From NCBI GenBank assembly GCA_034766995.1, contig CM068314.1, positions 12,978,201 to 13,042,200 on the forward strand: DNA of 64,000 nt, written 5' to 3'. The stretch comes from Acanthacorydalis orientalis (taxonomy: Eukaryota > Arthropoda > Insecta > Megaloptera > Corydalidae). Position numbers and translations under genes: made by a program. Below, piece after piece: positions 12,056 to 24,120 of this stretch. Below the pieces are notes generated by a model that had not been told where the DNA came from, made no database searches, and saw nothing but the letters and a program-made list of their open reading frames with translations. The stretch's first letter is position 1. Each line of letters begins with the position of its first letter.

Positions 12056-12336
12056 AAGAATGAACTGAACAATAGCCAGAAATAAAAAGTTATAACTTGA
12101 AACGATATTGCTTTTACATTAATCAATTTAGTTTAAAGAGAACTTAGGGTTTTGTTATGTAAAACAAGTTTTAGTTTTCGGAAACATAACATCTGTGAGA
12201 CATTTAATATAATATACGATTAAATGTAATTATTAGAAAATTTCTGAAACAAGCTCTACGAAACATCGACTTCGTTCCTAAAGGCGGTTTTAATTTTAAT
12301 ATAGATCTAGTGAAATATAACACGAAGCACACACCT

Positions 12337-12343
<7 letters not shown>

Positions 12344-12432
<89 letters not shown>

Positions 12433-12433
12433 T
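12344..12433. repeat. Compound (CA)n/(TA)n microsatellite
   Basis: A CA-rich lead-in (12319-12344) passes into about 88 bp of TA with one TTAA interruption at about 12391. Confidence 0.95.
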
Positions 12434-13999
12434 CAACAAAACAGTACGTTTTATCTCTATATATTGTATTAGTTCTAAGAAATTTTGTAAATCATTAAAG
12501 TATCTGAAACCAACTGCTTTAAACGATATACAGTAATATCAGGATTTATCTTAATTATCTTCTAGTATAATTATTGATTATTATATGCAATAATTTTATT
12601 TGTGGAACAGTTTTATGATTTTATAATATTATAATATAAAATGTATTGCAAAAAAAATAACGGGTATTTTTTAAGAAAAATATTAAAAATAATCATATTT
12701 TATCAGAAAAATGTATCAGTTCTTGTAGTTACATTTTTTAATCGTAAATGAAACAAAATTATATATTTATACATGAATTAATATTATTCAATGAAAAATA
12801 TTACATATTAATTTTAAAAACTCATTATTATAAAATATACTTCAAAATAATTTAATTTTGTAATTGGACATTTTTTTAAAAAATCCAGTAAATAATTGAA
12901 AACAAAATTGACGTTTAAGCTTTGTAAAAATTTCAAAAAGAGAGCATTTTTATTTTAACTTTAGAGTAAATTCGGGCATTAAAATGGAATAAATAAAGAG
13001 ACTTACTACTTTTTTTAAAAAATATCTTTCTTTTTATCAAATAAGATAATCTGATGATTTTTATTGTCTGTTTAAAAAAAATATTTTAAAAAATGTATGT
13101 ATTTTATTTAATGTTAAAAATTAAGAATTCATATTTTTGCGTTATTTTATAATAATTTATCGGACAAAAATTATTATAAAGTTAATTTAAAACGACTGAA
13201 ATGGAAAATATAGCGAATAAAATTGAGTCTGCTGGAAATGGACATTTAACTTTTTATAAAATAAGTAATTTCAACAAATAAGGTTCTTTATTTGAATAAA
13301 ATTAATTTTTTGTTCACTTAATTCAGTTAAGTAATATTTATACATTATTAAACAATGAAATAAAGTGAATCTTTTAAAACTCTATAGAAACGGTAGATAA
13401 GTCAAATGATTATGTATGATATTAATTAATTATTTAATTTTACCGCCGATATATAAAAAAAATGATGGAATTCTATTAACCAATGAACTCAGAAAAGAAA
13501 TTTTTTGTAACTAAATACAAAACTATTATAAAAATAAAAAAGAAACTATTTATTTGTAGGATATAAAACACTTCAAAGTAACAATTGTGTTTTTTTATTT
13601 TTGTTTATAAAATATGTTATCAATGTTCAAAATGTGAAAATATAACAATTTTGATAACTGGAAATTATTGAAAGCTTTATTTAGAATTACTCAATCTATT
13701 ATTAAATTCATTTCATTACTAAACTGTACTACAAAATACTAAACAAAAAATAAATCTCTATGTAAAACGTACAGTTTTATTCTGTAAACAATGAATATTG
13801 ATTCGAATTTCAAATTCTGGTATAATGAACTATCTAAAATAAATGAAATTGAAACGATGCAGATGAAACAAATAATTTTACAAAGCTATTAAGTACATAT
13901 TCGAAAATTGAAATAGTAATAATAATAACAGGAATGAAATGTGTTATTTCATTTATTTAATGGATTTTCCTCACAATATCGCTGTGACAATTCTTTCAC

Positions 14000-14300
14000 T
14001 ATTCAGATATTCATAGAAGTTAGGAAAGTATACCTTCATCGAATATTATTTGATACATAAAGTTCGTTCGCAGTGACCACTTCTTCGTGATAAAACGTAA
14101 TGTTTTATTCAGACTCAAGGGAAAAATGATCACGTCCATTGCAAACATGTGTCGCGCATTCGTAAAATTCAGATTTTTACTGACATATTTCGCAGAGACG
14201 CATTTAGCACCGTCTTTGAGTTTTATGCGACGAATTAAAAATATGAAAAAGTTCACATCAGCACTTGTATCGTTAAAATTTTATACATGAAACGTGATTG
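14000..14300. other. GC-enriched non-coding island
   Basis: A CpG-containing stretch (GTCGCGCATTCG, CGCAGAGACGC). Two antiparallel frames (78 and 67 codons) overlap; neither has a recognised motif and both are probably by-products of composition. Possible regulatory element or exon. Confidence 0.35.
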
Positions 14301-15126
14301 ATTTAATCAAGTTCTGAATATTTTTTGTAACCATAGCATATTTTAAATTTACTAAAATAAAAATATACACTTACACGAGAAAATAAAATGAACAGTACTG
14401 TGTAGAAAATTAAAGCTAATTTAAATAATCTCTTTTTAAATATTATTATTTTATTGCTAATTAATGTAACAGAATAATAAAAAACCGATTTTGAAAAAGC
14501 ATGGAAACAAAACATTGCATAATACGTTTTTCTTAAAAAAATTTTAATTATTGACTTCATACTATTAAAAATAACAGAGTTAAAAAGATTTTGGTATAGT
14601 TTTACAGTGTTATTTGGACAATTTAAAATTATTTCAAATATTTTCTGCCACTTTGATTGCTTTTATGTATTTTTTTTAATAAAAGAACAATAGATATAGA
14701 CAACAAGTACATAAGTAATCAAGTATTATATATATTTTTTTTATTTATATAGATTTTTTTCAAAACTTCATACACACTTCTATGCCTTGTTTTAAGGTAA
14801 TTGTTACTCATTATTATTCTACATAAATCATGTATGTAAAATACAAGTTGTTTTCTTTGACAACCGGTTTAAACTTACTTCATCCTCAAATAGATGATAA
14901 AATCTGAATCCAAAATCTACCCAACGACGATCTAAATTGAAACCAGTTATAGAATAAAGAAAAGGAAAATTTGTTTGTGCAAGAAAAAAACTTGCATAGG
15001 CATCATATAAAATAATATGTAAAAAACTTGAGTATTGATTTAATTTGTTGTTTTATTTTATGTCTAATTCCATTTTCAACATTTAAAAAATCAAGTATAT
15101 CAAATTAATTTTTGATCAAATTAATT

Positions 15127-15154
15127 TCTAATTTGATTTTCAAATCAAATTAGA
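15127..15154. repeat. Perfect short hairpin
   Basis: TCTAATTTGATTT and its exact reverse complement are separated by two bases (13 bp arms). Confidence 0.5.
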
Positions 15155-15860
15155 ACATATTTCACCACAAACACATGTTTGCGGTTAAACGGATTGACCT
15201 GGATTTTTTTTAAAAAAAATTATGAAAAATGGCCACTGTTTAAAAAGGATTAAACAACTTTTATCTTTTAATATTATTAATTTATTTTATGAAAGTTTTT
15301 TCAATATATATTGGGTGTAACTATTTATTTCACGACTGATATATATATATGAAATATTTTTGTTTTAGTAAAAAATAATTTTGTTATTAAAATCTTCCAG
15401 ATTATCAATACTAATAATTATTAATAAATGAAAAAGTGTAAAAAATTATTAAAAATGGAGTATACTTTTTCTAACAAAATTTTATTATTTTCACTTATGT
15501 ATTATTTTGAATATTGTACATTAGATACGCATACAATAATAAAAATAATATAATTCTGATATTTAATACTTTTATTAAAATACATACATATAAATATAGC
15601 GTAGGATAACTCGTGTCTATTTCCATAGCAATGTCACTGGGATTGAAGAAAACTTCACTGAATTATTTTCTAGGTAGGATAAAATAATATTTTGTATATT
15701 TAAAATATCTTCCTGTAGGAGTATATTTTATTTTTAAGTGAGTAAGCATATGTTTTTATATTTCATTCTGCGTAAACAAAAGTTTACCTTCATGTTGGAA
15801 TATTTATTTAATTTCCAGTTCTGTTTATTAATATAATAATAATAAACTGTGGATTTTTGC

Positions 15861-15862
<2 letters not shown>

Positions 15863-15902
<40 letters not shown>

Positions 15903-15933
15903 AGAGACAGAGAGAGAGAAAAAGAAAGAGAGA
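15863..15933. repeat. Compound (TA)n/(GA)n microsatellite
   Basis: A TA tract with TATG interruptions is followed by an impure GA/AAAG stretch. Confidence 0.9.
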
Positions 15934-16749
15934 TAACAGAAAAAATATTTTATAAACTTTATAATTTCAAAAATTTAATTATGTTGTTCATTTATTTCAT
16001 TTAATGAATATGAATATTAAATAAATGTATTTTATAGACAGTAATTTTGTATAAATTAAAAAATACACATGATTTTAGTAAAAGAAAATATAAGAATACA
16101 AAAATTAGAAAATACATATACATTTTATAGAGGATAGTAAATAAAAATTACAGTACAATATTTGATACTGTGCCTGAATAAATTGCTTCTACAAAAGTTT
16201 TCAGTAAAAACTCATATTTTCATTCAGCTCAGTGTAAAAAGTTTGAATATTTTAATAAATATCTTTAATTCTTATCAAATTTTCCAGAATACAAAAGTTT
16301 GATACAGTGAGATATAATAAATATATACTTGGATCCTTAGGGTAACAAGGGCAGTTCATATTTAGATTTAAGTTTAGAAAATTATCAATTTTTATATACA
16401 GTGATAAACAGATTTGCTGGTAGAAATTATTAACCTACAGCATTACCGTCTATCTCTGTAAATTCGATTTATTAGGTATCTGAATATATATTTTTATTAG
16501 ATTCAACAATGTAGGGACTTTTACCCGAAAATTATAAAAGTCGAAACCGATTGTAATTAGTAATATGATAAATTGTAACATGAAATAAAATATTTTTTCA
16601 TATTTCTACACATAATATCTGTAAACTATATTCCATTTTTAAAAATTTTATATATTAATTTTGTGATCTGCAGTATATTTTAATACCATTATTTTTTATA
16701 GCCAATTTTCACAATACGACTCTGTTCTATTTTGAACAAAACGTAACAT

Positions 16750-16935
16750 ATTCAGATAATATAGTCAGGCAGTTTGGCGAAATAACTTCAACATAATGGC
16801 GGCACACTTTCCGCCATTTCACTAATCTAACGGACGGCTTTTTCCACGCATCTCAATAATAGCGTGGCGACCCTGGCAAAGGAAAAACGTAGCAAAAAAA
16901 TTCACACCCTTTGCCATCTAGTGCTCTGTCCTATA
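16750..16935. promoter_or_regulatory. GC-rich island with inverted ATGGCGG pair and CTCF-like site
   Basis: A compact island between AT-rich DNA and a TA tract. It holds AATGGCGG (16795-16802) and its exact inverse CCGCCATT (16811-16818) eight bases apart. Each arm contains the GCCAT core bound by YY1/Pho-type zinc fingers. At 16913-16923 GCCATCTAGTG is the reverse of CACTAGATGGC, the core of the CTCF consensus. No reading frame runs through. An insulator, promoter or Polycomb-type element is plausible; motif identity is direct, function is inference. Confidence 0.4.
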
Positions 16936-16947
16936 ATCCAATATTGA

Positions 16948-16949
<2 letters not shown>

Positions 16950-16981
<32 letters not shown>
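16950..16981. repeat. (TA)n microsatellite
   Basis: About 31 bp of TA immediately downstream of the GC island. Confidence 0.92.
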
Positions 16982-16985
<4 letters not shown>

Positions 16986-17542
16986 CATTGAAGAATTCTG
17001 TACATGTAAACTTGACTACATGCTTTATTTAGACACAACTACATATAAACACTTTATACAAATACACTTATCTACTTTAACGGCACTGTTTTTATTACTC
17101 ATTAATCTTTACTGGAATTAGGTGATACTTGTTTTATTAACTTTAATTTTAGTTATATACTTTATTTAGTTACAACTGCAGGACAAATGTCGTTTTATTT
17201 GCTGATAGGAGATGATGTTTTCTGTTTATTTGGAATGTCTGGTAATTTATTTTTGTTATAATTAACTGTATTTCATTAGCAACATTTAACATTTCTTCTA
17301 CTAAAACAGAGTTGTAATTTCAACATATCAGATGCAGAAATTAATTAAAAATTTAATTTTCATCGTAAATAAATAAATACTTTTAATATGTATAAAAACA
17401 TTATGATTGACTTAAGTTATTTATCAATATTTAACATTTTTTTGTTTTAAAATATTAAACAGTTTTCTGTATAATTAAAATGTAGTACATTTGAGGTGAA
17501 GTTTGTCTAATATTCAAGATATAGTTCGTTCATATAATATGA
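16982..17542. other. AT-rich spacer
   Basis: No gene or repeat recognised. Confidence 0.5.
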
Positions 17543-17640
17543 CTAGGGGGCTTCGCCTTCTGCTCGCTACACTCTCCAACCTAAGGGCTCGCCTTGCTCG
17601 CCCAGTTGTCAATTGTAAGTATGTCATGTAACCGAATGAA
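17543..17640 (-). mobile_element. Helitron-like 3' end (partial)
   Basis: Read on the minus strand it ends GGCGAAGCCCCCTAG followed by T, preceded by GTGTAGCGAGCAGA and CGAGCAAGGCGAGCC. The same order, with substitutions, ends the element at 51514-52000. CTAG-T fits the Helitron 3' rule (CTRR next to a T). The small GGC-GAA-GCC hairpin is closer to the end than usual. The upstream part cannot be followed beyond about 17640. A minus frame at 17514-17804 overlaps it and has no support. Confidence 0.45.
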
Positions 17641-17680
17641 ACAGTAAACATAATAAATAAATAATTCAACGTTATGTATC

Positions 17681-17838
17681 TATGTATATATATATATATG
17701 TATGTATGTATGTTATTATGTCTGTATAAACATTCCAGATAAATCATTTTTACAACGTAGTATTTTATAAAGTTTTTTGTGGATAATTTTGATTTTATAT
17801 ACATAGAAAGGTATTAAATATATATATATATATATATT
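17681..17838. repeat. (TA)n and (TATG)n microsatellites
   Basis: TA then TATG repeats at 17681-17713, and a second pure TA tract at 17818-17838. Confidence 0.88.
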
Positions 17839-18539
17839 TATTCATAAAATGATGAACTATTTGAAAAAATTATTTTCGTTTAATAAATGTAAACAAAACA
17901 TTCTTCTCAGCTTTTGTCATATTTTAACAAAAAACTGAACAAAGCAGATCCATTAAAAAATAATAAAAGTAATTAAAAAAATAATCATAATAAAAAAGTA
18001 TAAATTTGATTTGAGTGAATAAGTGGAAATAACAGTTTTGACATATTTTTCCAGTCTACTCGTTTATATTTATGAGCAAAACGTACAAATATATTTCATT
18101 TCATTTGTATTGTGTTTCATTATTTGAAACGTTATTATGACGCTCTTTCTATTAATTTATACATCGTTTAAAACTGCATACAAAAGGTCACAGTCGATTG
18201 AACCAACACGAAATTAATTTATTTTTAATAAATTGCTATCATTAAAATTTTACACAATAGTTATGTGAATTCCCGACAAGCATTTCAACAACTAATGAAA
18301 ATAATAAATTCAAGCAAACGTGCTTAGTTCAATTATTGATTTGATTTATTTATTAGTCAAGTATAAAATTTATTTCAAGCAACTAGTAATTTTTTAATTA
18401 ATGCATACGAAAATAAGTTATAAAATTCACTTACAATATTTTAGTAATTATTATTTATTTGAAACATTTTATTTGTTTTATTGTTTTTTTTTTATAAATT
18501 AAACAATCCATATATTTTTCTATACATTAATCCAATTAT

Positions 18540-18585
18540 ATCAAATATACCTTCATAATAGTTTCATTATGAAGGTATATTTGAT
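18540..18585. repeat. Perfect 20-bp hairpin with 6-nt loop
   Basis: The arm at 18540-18559 (starting ATCAAATATACC) is exactly complementary to 18566-18585, with AGTTTC between them. There is no mismatch over 20 bp and pairing stops sharply outside. It is too short in the loop for a typical insect pre-miRNA. It could be a tiny fold-back element, a cruciform, or a terminator-like structure. Perfect pairing implies recent origin or selection. Confidence 0.6.
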
Positions 18586-18739
18586 TATTTTTTTTTAATA
18601 AAAAATAGTCTTGATAGGTTTTTCTGAAAGGAAATAATAAATCTATAATGTTATCGAAACAATTTCAAAATATGCAATTAAATAAATATAAATTAAATTT
18701 CTTCTGTTAAATTATTATAATAGGTTGAATTAAAATTTA

Positions 18740-18740
18740 C

Positions 18741-18771
<31 letters not shown>

Positions 18772-18793
18772 GATACATACATACATACACACT
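18740..18793. repeat. Compound (CT)n(TA)n(CATA)n microsatellite
   Basis: Twenty bases of CT, ten of TA, then about four CATA units. Confidence 0.95.
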
Positions 18794-19749
18794 TGTTTGT
18801 GCAAATTTATGTTACATTAAAGTACACTGCAATTTCATTTACTTTGTAGGTCAGAATACATTCATTATTCAAGTAGCTATAATTAAAAATTACTGCTAAT
18901 AGTAATTATACAAATAACAAATAATTTAATTACGTATTAGATAGGTAAATTGATCCATTATTCAGAATGGAATAAAAACATAAATTTCTTTCACAAAAAG
19001 AGTTATTATGTAACAATTTTAATTAACTTAAGTAACTTTTAAATAATTATAATGGATAATAAATAGACAGTGATTTTAATACATATTTTTCTTTGAAACA
19101 CTATTTAAAATAATTTAAATATTTAAAAAGCAGTTCGTTTTTTTGATGTATTTCTTTTATTTGAATTTCATGTCAAATAATATATCTAACAAAATAAAGT
19201 TCTTAATTAAAATTATCATACAGTTGAGGAATATTTATACTTTTTACTCTTATTAACTAACTTTTCACTCTCATTAAAAAATTTATAATTAAATTTATAT
19301 ATTTAAAACTTAATGTTAACCTTAAGTCACTTTAAGTTTGTAATTATTGAAACAAATTTGTTTCAATTTAAGATTCAGCAGATTTTAAACAATAATCGAT
19401 TTTTATTTTTTTTTTCATATATATATATATATCAAATTACAAATCATTTTCAGCTACAAATTAATTCAATCTTCAATTAAAGATATTTATAACTTTAATT
19501 TAAATTACACTTATTTATTAAAAATTAATTTTTCTGAATTTTTTAAAAGGTTTAGAAAGTCATTTTTTAAATAACAGTGTTTGAAATATTATATAAAAAA
19601 TATATGTACAAATTAATTGCCTCGCAGGCTCAAGACAAACAATGTTTGACTGTTAACACATCTTGCTTCCTTTCCATTCATTATTACAATGATATCATTT
19701 TTCTAACAACAGTTCACATGAAAACTATACAAATGTATGCAGAATGACA

Positions 19750-20070
19750 ATAAAGTAACGAATAAAAAGGGAACATAAATGGGGAACGTTTTTTTTCAGT
19801 AACGAAGTGCATTCATTACTTCCACGTTCGTTTGCAATTCCTGATTGCAACGACATGCTTTTGTGTCGTCAGACCGAATAGAAAAAAAAATGTAAAAAAC
19901 GAGATATCGTCTCTGATAAAAATGCCAGTTTTTTGTAATTTACAAGCAAGTGAAAGAAACCCTTTTATTGCGTTCTGATTTTACTTTATCTCAAAAGCCA
20001 CCTTTGTCTGATGCTTTCCTGACATCACTTAGAAACGTCCTTATATACTGTTCTAGTTTCATGAGCATTG
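19750..20070. other. GC-enriched non-coding island
   Basis: CpG dinucleotides and lower AT content over about 300 bp (for example TGCAACGACATGC, GTGTCGTCAGACCG). No supported frame. Confidence 0.35.
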
Positions 20071-20171
20071 TTTAGTTACAACAAAAGTTTAAGTTTATTT
20101 TTTGTATCAAATTCAATTATTTTTATATATAACAAGATGGATTGAATAAATAACGGATCTCAACAAATCAT

Positions 20172-20209
20172 GTATATATATATATATATATATTTGTATA
20201 TATGTATAT
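20172..20209. repeat. (TA)n microsatellite
   Basis: TA tract with TTTG and TATG interruptions. Confidence 0.88.
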
Positions 20210-20336
20210 CAAATCATTAGTACCCAGATATAATAATATAAACAACCTCAAACAAAACATCCATGCTCTTTTTTAATTTGTGTTTTATTTTATTCTCAAT
20301 ACGAGAAAAGAGACAAAGAATATTTTAAAATACTGA

Positions 20337-20376
<40 letters not shown>

Positions 20377-20393
20377 ATATATATACACACACA
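20337..20393. repeat. Compound (CA)n(TA)n(CA)n microsatellite
   Basis: CA repeats on both sides of a central TA tract. Confidence 0.93.
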
Positions 20394-20645
20394 GTAACTG
20401 AATTCCTTTGTAAATTAAGCTCGGCTTATTGGACTTTTAAATTGGCCTGTATCTTTGATGACGTTCAAACTTTGTAATTCGAGACTTTTTTATATCATTG
20501 TCAAAAATCACTAGTACATGTCAATTGGAATTTATTATTGAATTCGTTTTGATCGTTTGTACGTACAAATTTCAATTAAAAAAATAATTATTTTCAAATG
20601 ACTATTGTGCTTTAAAGATATTTTTGTTATTAAACGACTTCGACT

Positions 20646-20648
<3 letters not shown>

Positions 20649-20682
<34 letters not shown>
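20649..20682. repeat. (TA)n microsatellite
   Basis: About 34 bp of TA followed by ten T. Frames at 20535-20793 on both strands are translations of this tract. Confidence 0.93.
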
Positions 20683-20691
<9 letters not shown>

Positions 20692-21560
20692 TATTTATAT
20701 TTTATTGCAGTATATTTTATAAATGCATTGAAATTGTCATGTTTATTGAAGCGAATTATTTTAATTATTTGTGCCAAAATATCAATTGAATAAAATTCAA
20801 TTTTAATATAAAAATAGATTTTTGTATTCAGCTGTAATGATAAAACCAGTACAAATTTGAAAAGTTGGAAGTATTATATAAATTGTTTATAATTAGATTA
20901 TTTTTCGTATTTTTATTTCAATAATTTCGATAAGTTTAAAATTTGTTTAAATCCTTAATTACGATATATATTTATTATTCATTTTACTAATACAAAATCT
21001 TATAAATGTATAATCACAACTGAAAAATATAAGGTTATATCTGTAAATAACTTATATTCAATTTTAATTATTATTAAGAAATATACAACTAACAAAGCTA
21101 GAACTTCACAAATTTCCTAATTACAAATGAACGAAAAAGGAACAATACCTTCGTTAACTTTAAAATTCAACATAGCGACAATTTTAGTAATTTAATTTGA
21201 GTTAAATAAGGACTTAAGTGCAACATCTCGTGCAATAAAATAGATAATAACCTTGTGTCCTTAACTATGTTAAAAACATGGAAATTAGCACGCTTATTAT
21301 GTTAATTACATGTTCCAATTACAAGTAGTACTTTTTTTATATAGTCATTTGTGAATGTTTCACACGTCTTCTAATGTACATTTTTGACTTTATAATTATT
21401 TTTCTTTTCAAAGTGAAAATTATGCATTCAATTGTATATTTTTATGCTTGAAAAAGTTTCGTCTTACAGAGAATAACGTTCTTTGTTTTACAAGAGGTTC
21501 AGTATAGTGATTAAGTTTGTTTTGTAACAAGGTTGTGTGTGTTTGTATAAACATACATAC

Positions 21561-21600
<40 letters not shown>

Positions 21601-21602
21601 TT

Positions 21603-21646
<44 letters not shown>

Positions 21647-22018
21647 TATAAAAACATATCAGTTATAGTATGTTTTTATGAAATATAATAACAATAACAA
21701 TTCTATTTTATATTTAATAATATAATTTTAATAAAGAGGATCCTTAAATAGAAATTTTTTTTCTTATCTAATAAAATGATTCACTGTTTGTCTGATTTCC
21801 ACGAGTTAATTTTTTGTTTTAAACAAAAAATCCGAATGCGAATCGAAAAAATCTGGAAATGCTTTAATAAAGTGCTACTCTGAATGTTATATTTCAATTA
21901 ATTTTGTATGACAGAAATAAAATTCGGTATTACTTTTTACAAGCATTAATTTTATGCGGATGGATAAAAATATTAATAAAAAAGAAGAATTAGCAGTTGA
22001 AGAAGGATTGAGAAAATA
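20683..22018. other. AT-rich spacer
   Basis: No gene recognised. The 63-codon minus frame at 21420-21611 runs into a TA tract. Confidence 0.5.
21564..21651. repeat. (TA)n microsatellite, interrupted
   Basis: Two TA tracts separated by ACATATTTTATATACA. Confidence 0.93.
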
Positions 22019-22200
22019 TGAGAGTTGTTTGATAAGTTTGGTAAATTTCTATGATCTGGCGCCACTATTCATTTGGTAACGTCACGGCTATCAACCGTCG
22101 CTTTTCAAACTAGCACGTGTGACATTTTAGTGAGAAGCGACGGGTTGTTCACGTTCTAAGTATGTTTGAAACAAGTATTGTGAGTTTTATTCCGATAAAA
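22019..22200 (+). mobile_element. Mariner 5' end fragment (same lineage as 61972-62779)
   Basis: Starts with TGAGAGTTGTTTGATAAG after a TA dinucleotide. It follows the 5' part of the element at 61972-62779, read on its minus strand, for about 165 bp; shared blocks include CATTCATTTGGTAACGTCA, TTTCAAACTA and CGACG-GTTGTTCAC. Beyond about 22200 the similarity is lost and no transposase reading is recognisable, so the copy is truncated. The interval 22201-22351 is unassigned. Confidence 0.65.
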
Positions 22201-22351
22201 TAAGAACTACAGTGGTCCTTCATATTTTTTATTCATTGGTGTGAGTCACAGATGAAGGATGCAATAATAAAAGAATATATAGGCAAAATGTAGACCAATT
22301 TGGAGTTTGGAAACAACTTAGTTGGAAAAAGATCAGTAGCAGCCTCAAATA

Positions 22352-22412
22352 TAAGGTTGGTAGAAAAATAATTGCGGTTTATAACCTTTAATTTAATACA
22401 CATTTTTTTCCT
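22352..22412 (-). mobile_element. Solo terminus of the miniature mariner family
   Basis: TAAGGTTGGTAGAAAAATAA and the following TTGCGGTTTATAACCTTTAAT match the 3' ends of the miniature copies for about 60 bp, then similarity stops. No partner end is found nearby. It lies 150 bp after another mariner fragment (22019-22200). Confidence 0.75.
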
Positions 22413-23570
22413 ACTTAAGTTCTGATTTAATACTAAATAGATATTTCCATTACACTTTTGTATTAAGTTTTAATATTAAAACTCTCCTGCTATACAAATA
22501 TTATTTTTAGATTTAAGTCAAAATATTAATATCAAACTTCTTACTGAGTTATTTTTTTCTCAAAAATTTGTTCGCACTTCTGATATCTTAGTTAGGTGTA
22601 AACTCGTTAAATATATTCATTGGATGTTTATGTATGAACTAAGAATTTTTTTTAAAATATTTCTCATCTAGAATTCTTATTACATATTTAAGAAATTATT
22701 ATATGAGGAAACAATTTCTGAGAATATTCTGTATAAAATGTAGTTATTTAATTATTACGGGAAGAATTTTGATAAAAAATTTAATTAAATTAAACGAACC
22801 TGAATATATACGATAAAAATGTTTTTTATAATATGGCATATTGTAAAAAAAATGATTATAAAAATATAATTTTGCGAATAACTAATTCTCGAGAATAAAT
22901 AGGACATAGTGTATTGAAATTACTTTTTATGATTAATTCATTTTGAATCAAAATATATTCAGGTTTCCTTTTATCTTTCGAATAGGTTTTTGAACTGAGA
23001 ATGTTTAATAATAGCTTAGTATTTAATATCAACTCATATTCAACATATTTCTAACCGATATTTCTAAAGCTTACGTACTTTAATCAAAGTGAATAGATGT
23101 ATTTGACGCACAATATATTAATAAATAAGTTTCATGTAAATTAATTTAAATAAATAAAGGATGAGAGTAAAGGAAGTCTATTTTCTCTTTCTCTCCCTAT
23201 CTTCTTTTCAGTCTCTCTTTGTATATGTTTATTTATTTAAGAGGATGTGTGTGGTTTATATTGGATTTTATCTAAAGACGTCATTTATTTTATATAAATA
23301 TCATCTCTTCATTTGAATAAGTTTATTTCGTTACTGAATTCCTTTCAGACGTTAAAGTCTTCCTTTACATTCACCGCGGTCATTTGTGTTGAATATTATT
23401 TCGTATTTACTAGCAAAAATATGTTCGTCATAGAAGATATTAATTAAATATTAATAATTAAAACCGTCAATTTGTATTAATAAACTGAACTGCGTACAAG
23501 CGTAGAAAGTCTACACTATAAAATATTAATTTGTTTGCAATCCACATAAAATTCAGAATAAACAATTAAT
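22413..23570. other. AT-rich spacer
   Basis: No gene recognised. A pyrimidine-rich patch lies at about 23180-23220. Confidence 0.5.
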
Positions 23571-24120
23571 TATCATCATAAAATTTACTTTACTCGACAA
23601 ACAATTCGCCCAATGTTGACGGTCAAACAGTCTAATATAATTGTTATTTGACGCAAACTTCTTTCAACATAGACATCGTGGTACGCGTTCAATATTACCA
23701 CAAAGTACCTGTACAAATTAATGTTTATTCTGAAACCAAACAAAGTACCTCCTATAATACAGATGTCTACCTTATGTAGGCAAATATATATTTTCATAAT
23801 GTTGCTTCACGAAATGAAAATGGAATTCTTGTAATTTGTGTTAGGGTGGTACTGTATTTAAGTGTACATATAGTATATGTCCATCCGCTGGTATATTTGT
23901 GTATGTCTGTAGACAGCAATTTACATAAAGTACATTTGCAGTTACTAATTAAGTGCGCTGTGTACAAGAAATAAATTGAGTTTATTTTAGAGTACAGACG
24001 TTTGACAGACGCTTATGATGTTAAAGGTAATTTATTTAACAGCTAGTGAAAGATGACACGGTTTCAAAACCAGCAACTGTACGCTGTTTCTTTATAATTC
24101 GCATACTAAAAGATGCTACA
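23571..24120. other. Weakly GC-enriched non-coding stretch
   Basis: Slightly more G+C and CpG than its surroundings (for example TGACGGTCAAAC, CGTGGTACGCG). The 70-codon minus frame at 23585-23797 has no recognisable motif. A short exon cannot be excluded. Confidence 0.3.

Larger units (their letters stand above)
11475..13999. other. AT-rich spacer
   Basis: Among the most AT-rich parts of the window, with long A and T runs. Minus frames at 11745-11933 and 12204-12422 are chance frames, the latter being partly TA tract. No gene, island or repeat other than the two TA tracts listed. Confidence 0.55.
14301..16749. other. AT-rich spacer
   Basis: No gene recognised. The 85-codon minus frame at 14303-14560 is low-complexity F/I/K/Y-rich. 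It contains a small perfect palindrome (15127-15154) and the TA/GA tract at 15863. Confidence 0.5.
17839..19749. other. AT-rich spacer
   Basis: No gene recognised. It contains the perfect hairpin at 18540 and the CT/TA tract at 18740. Confidence 0.5.
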
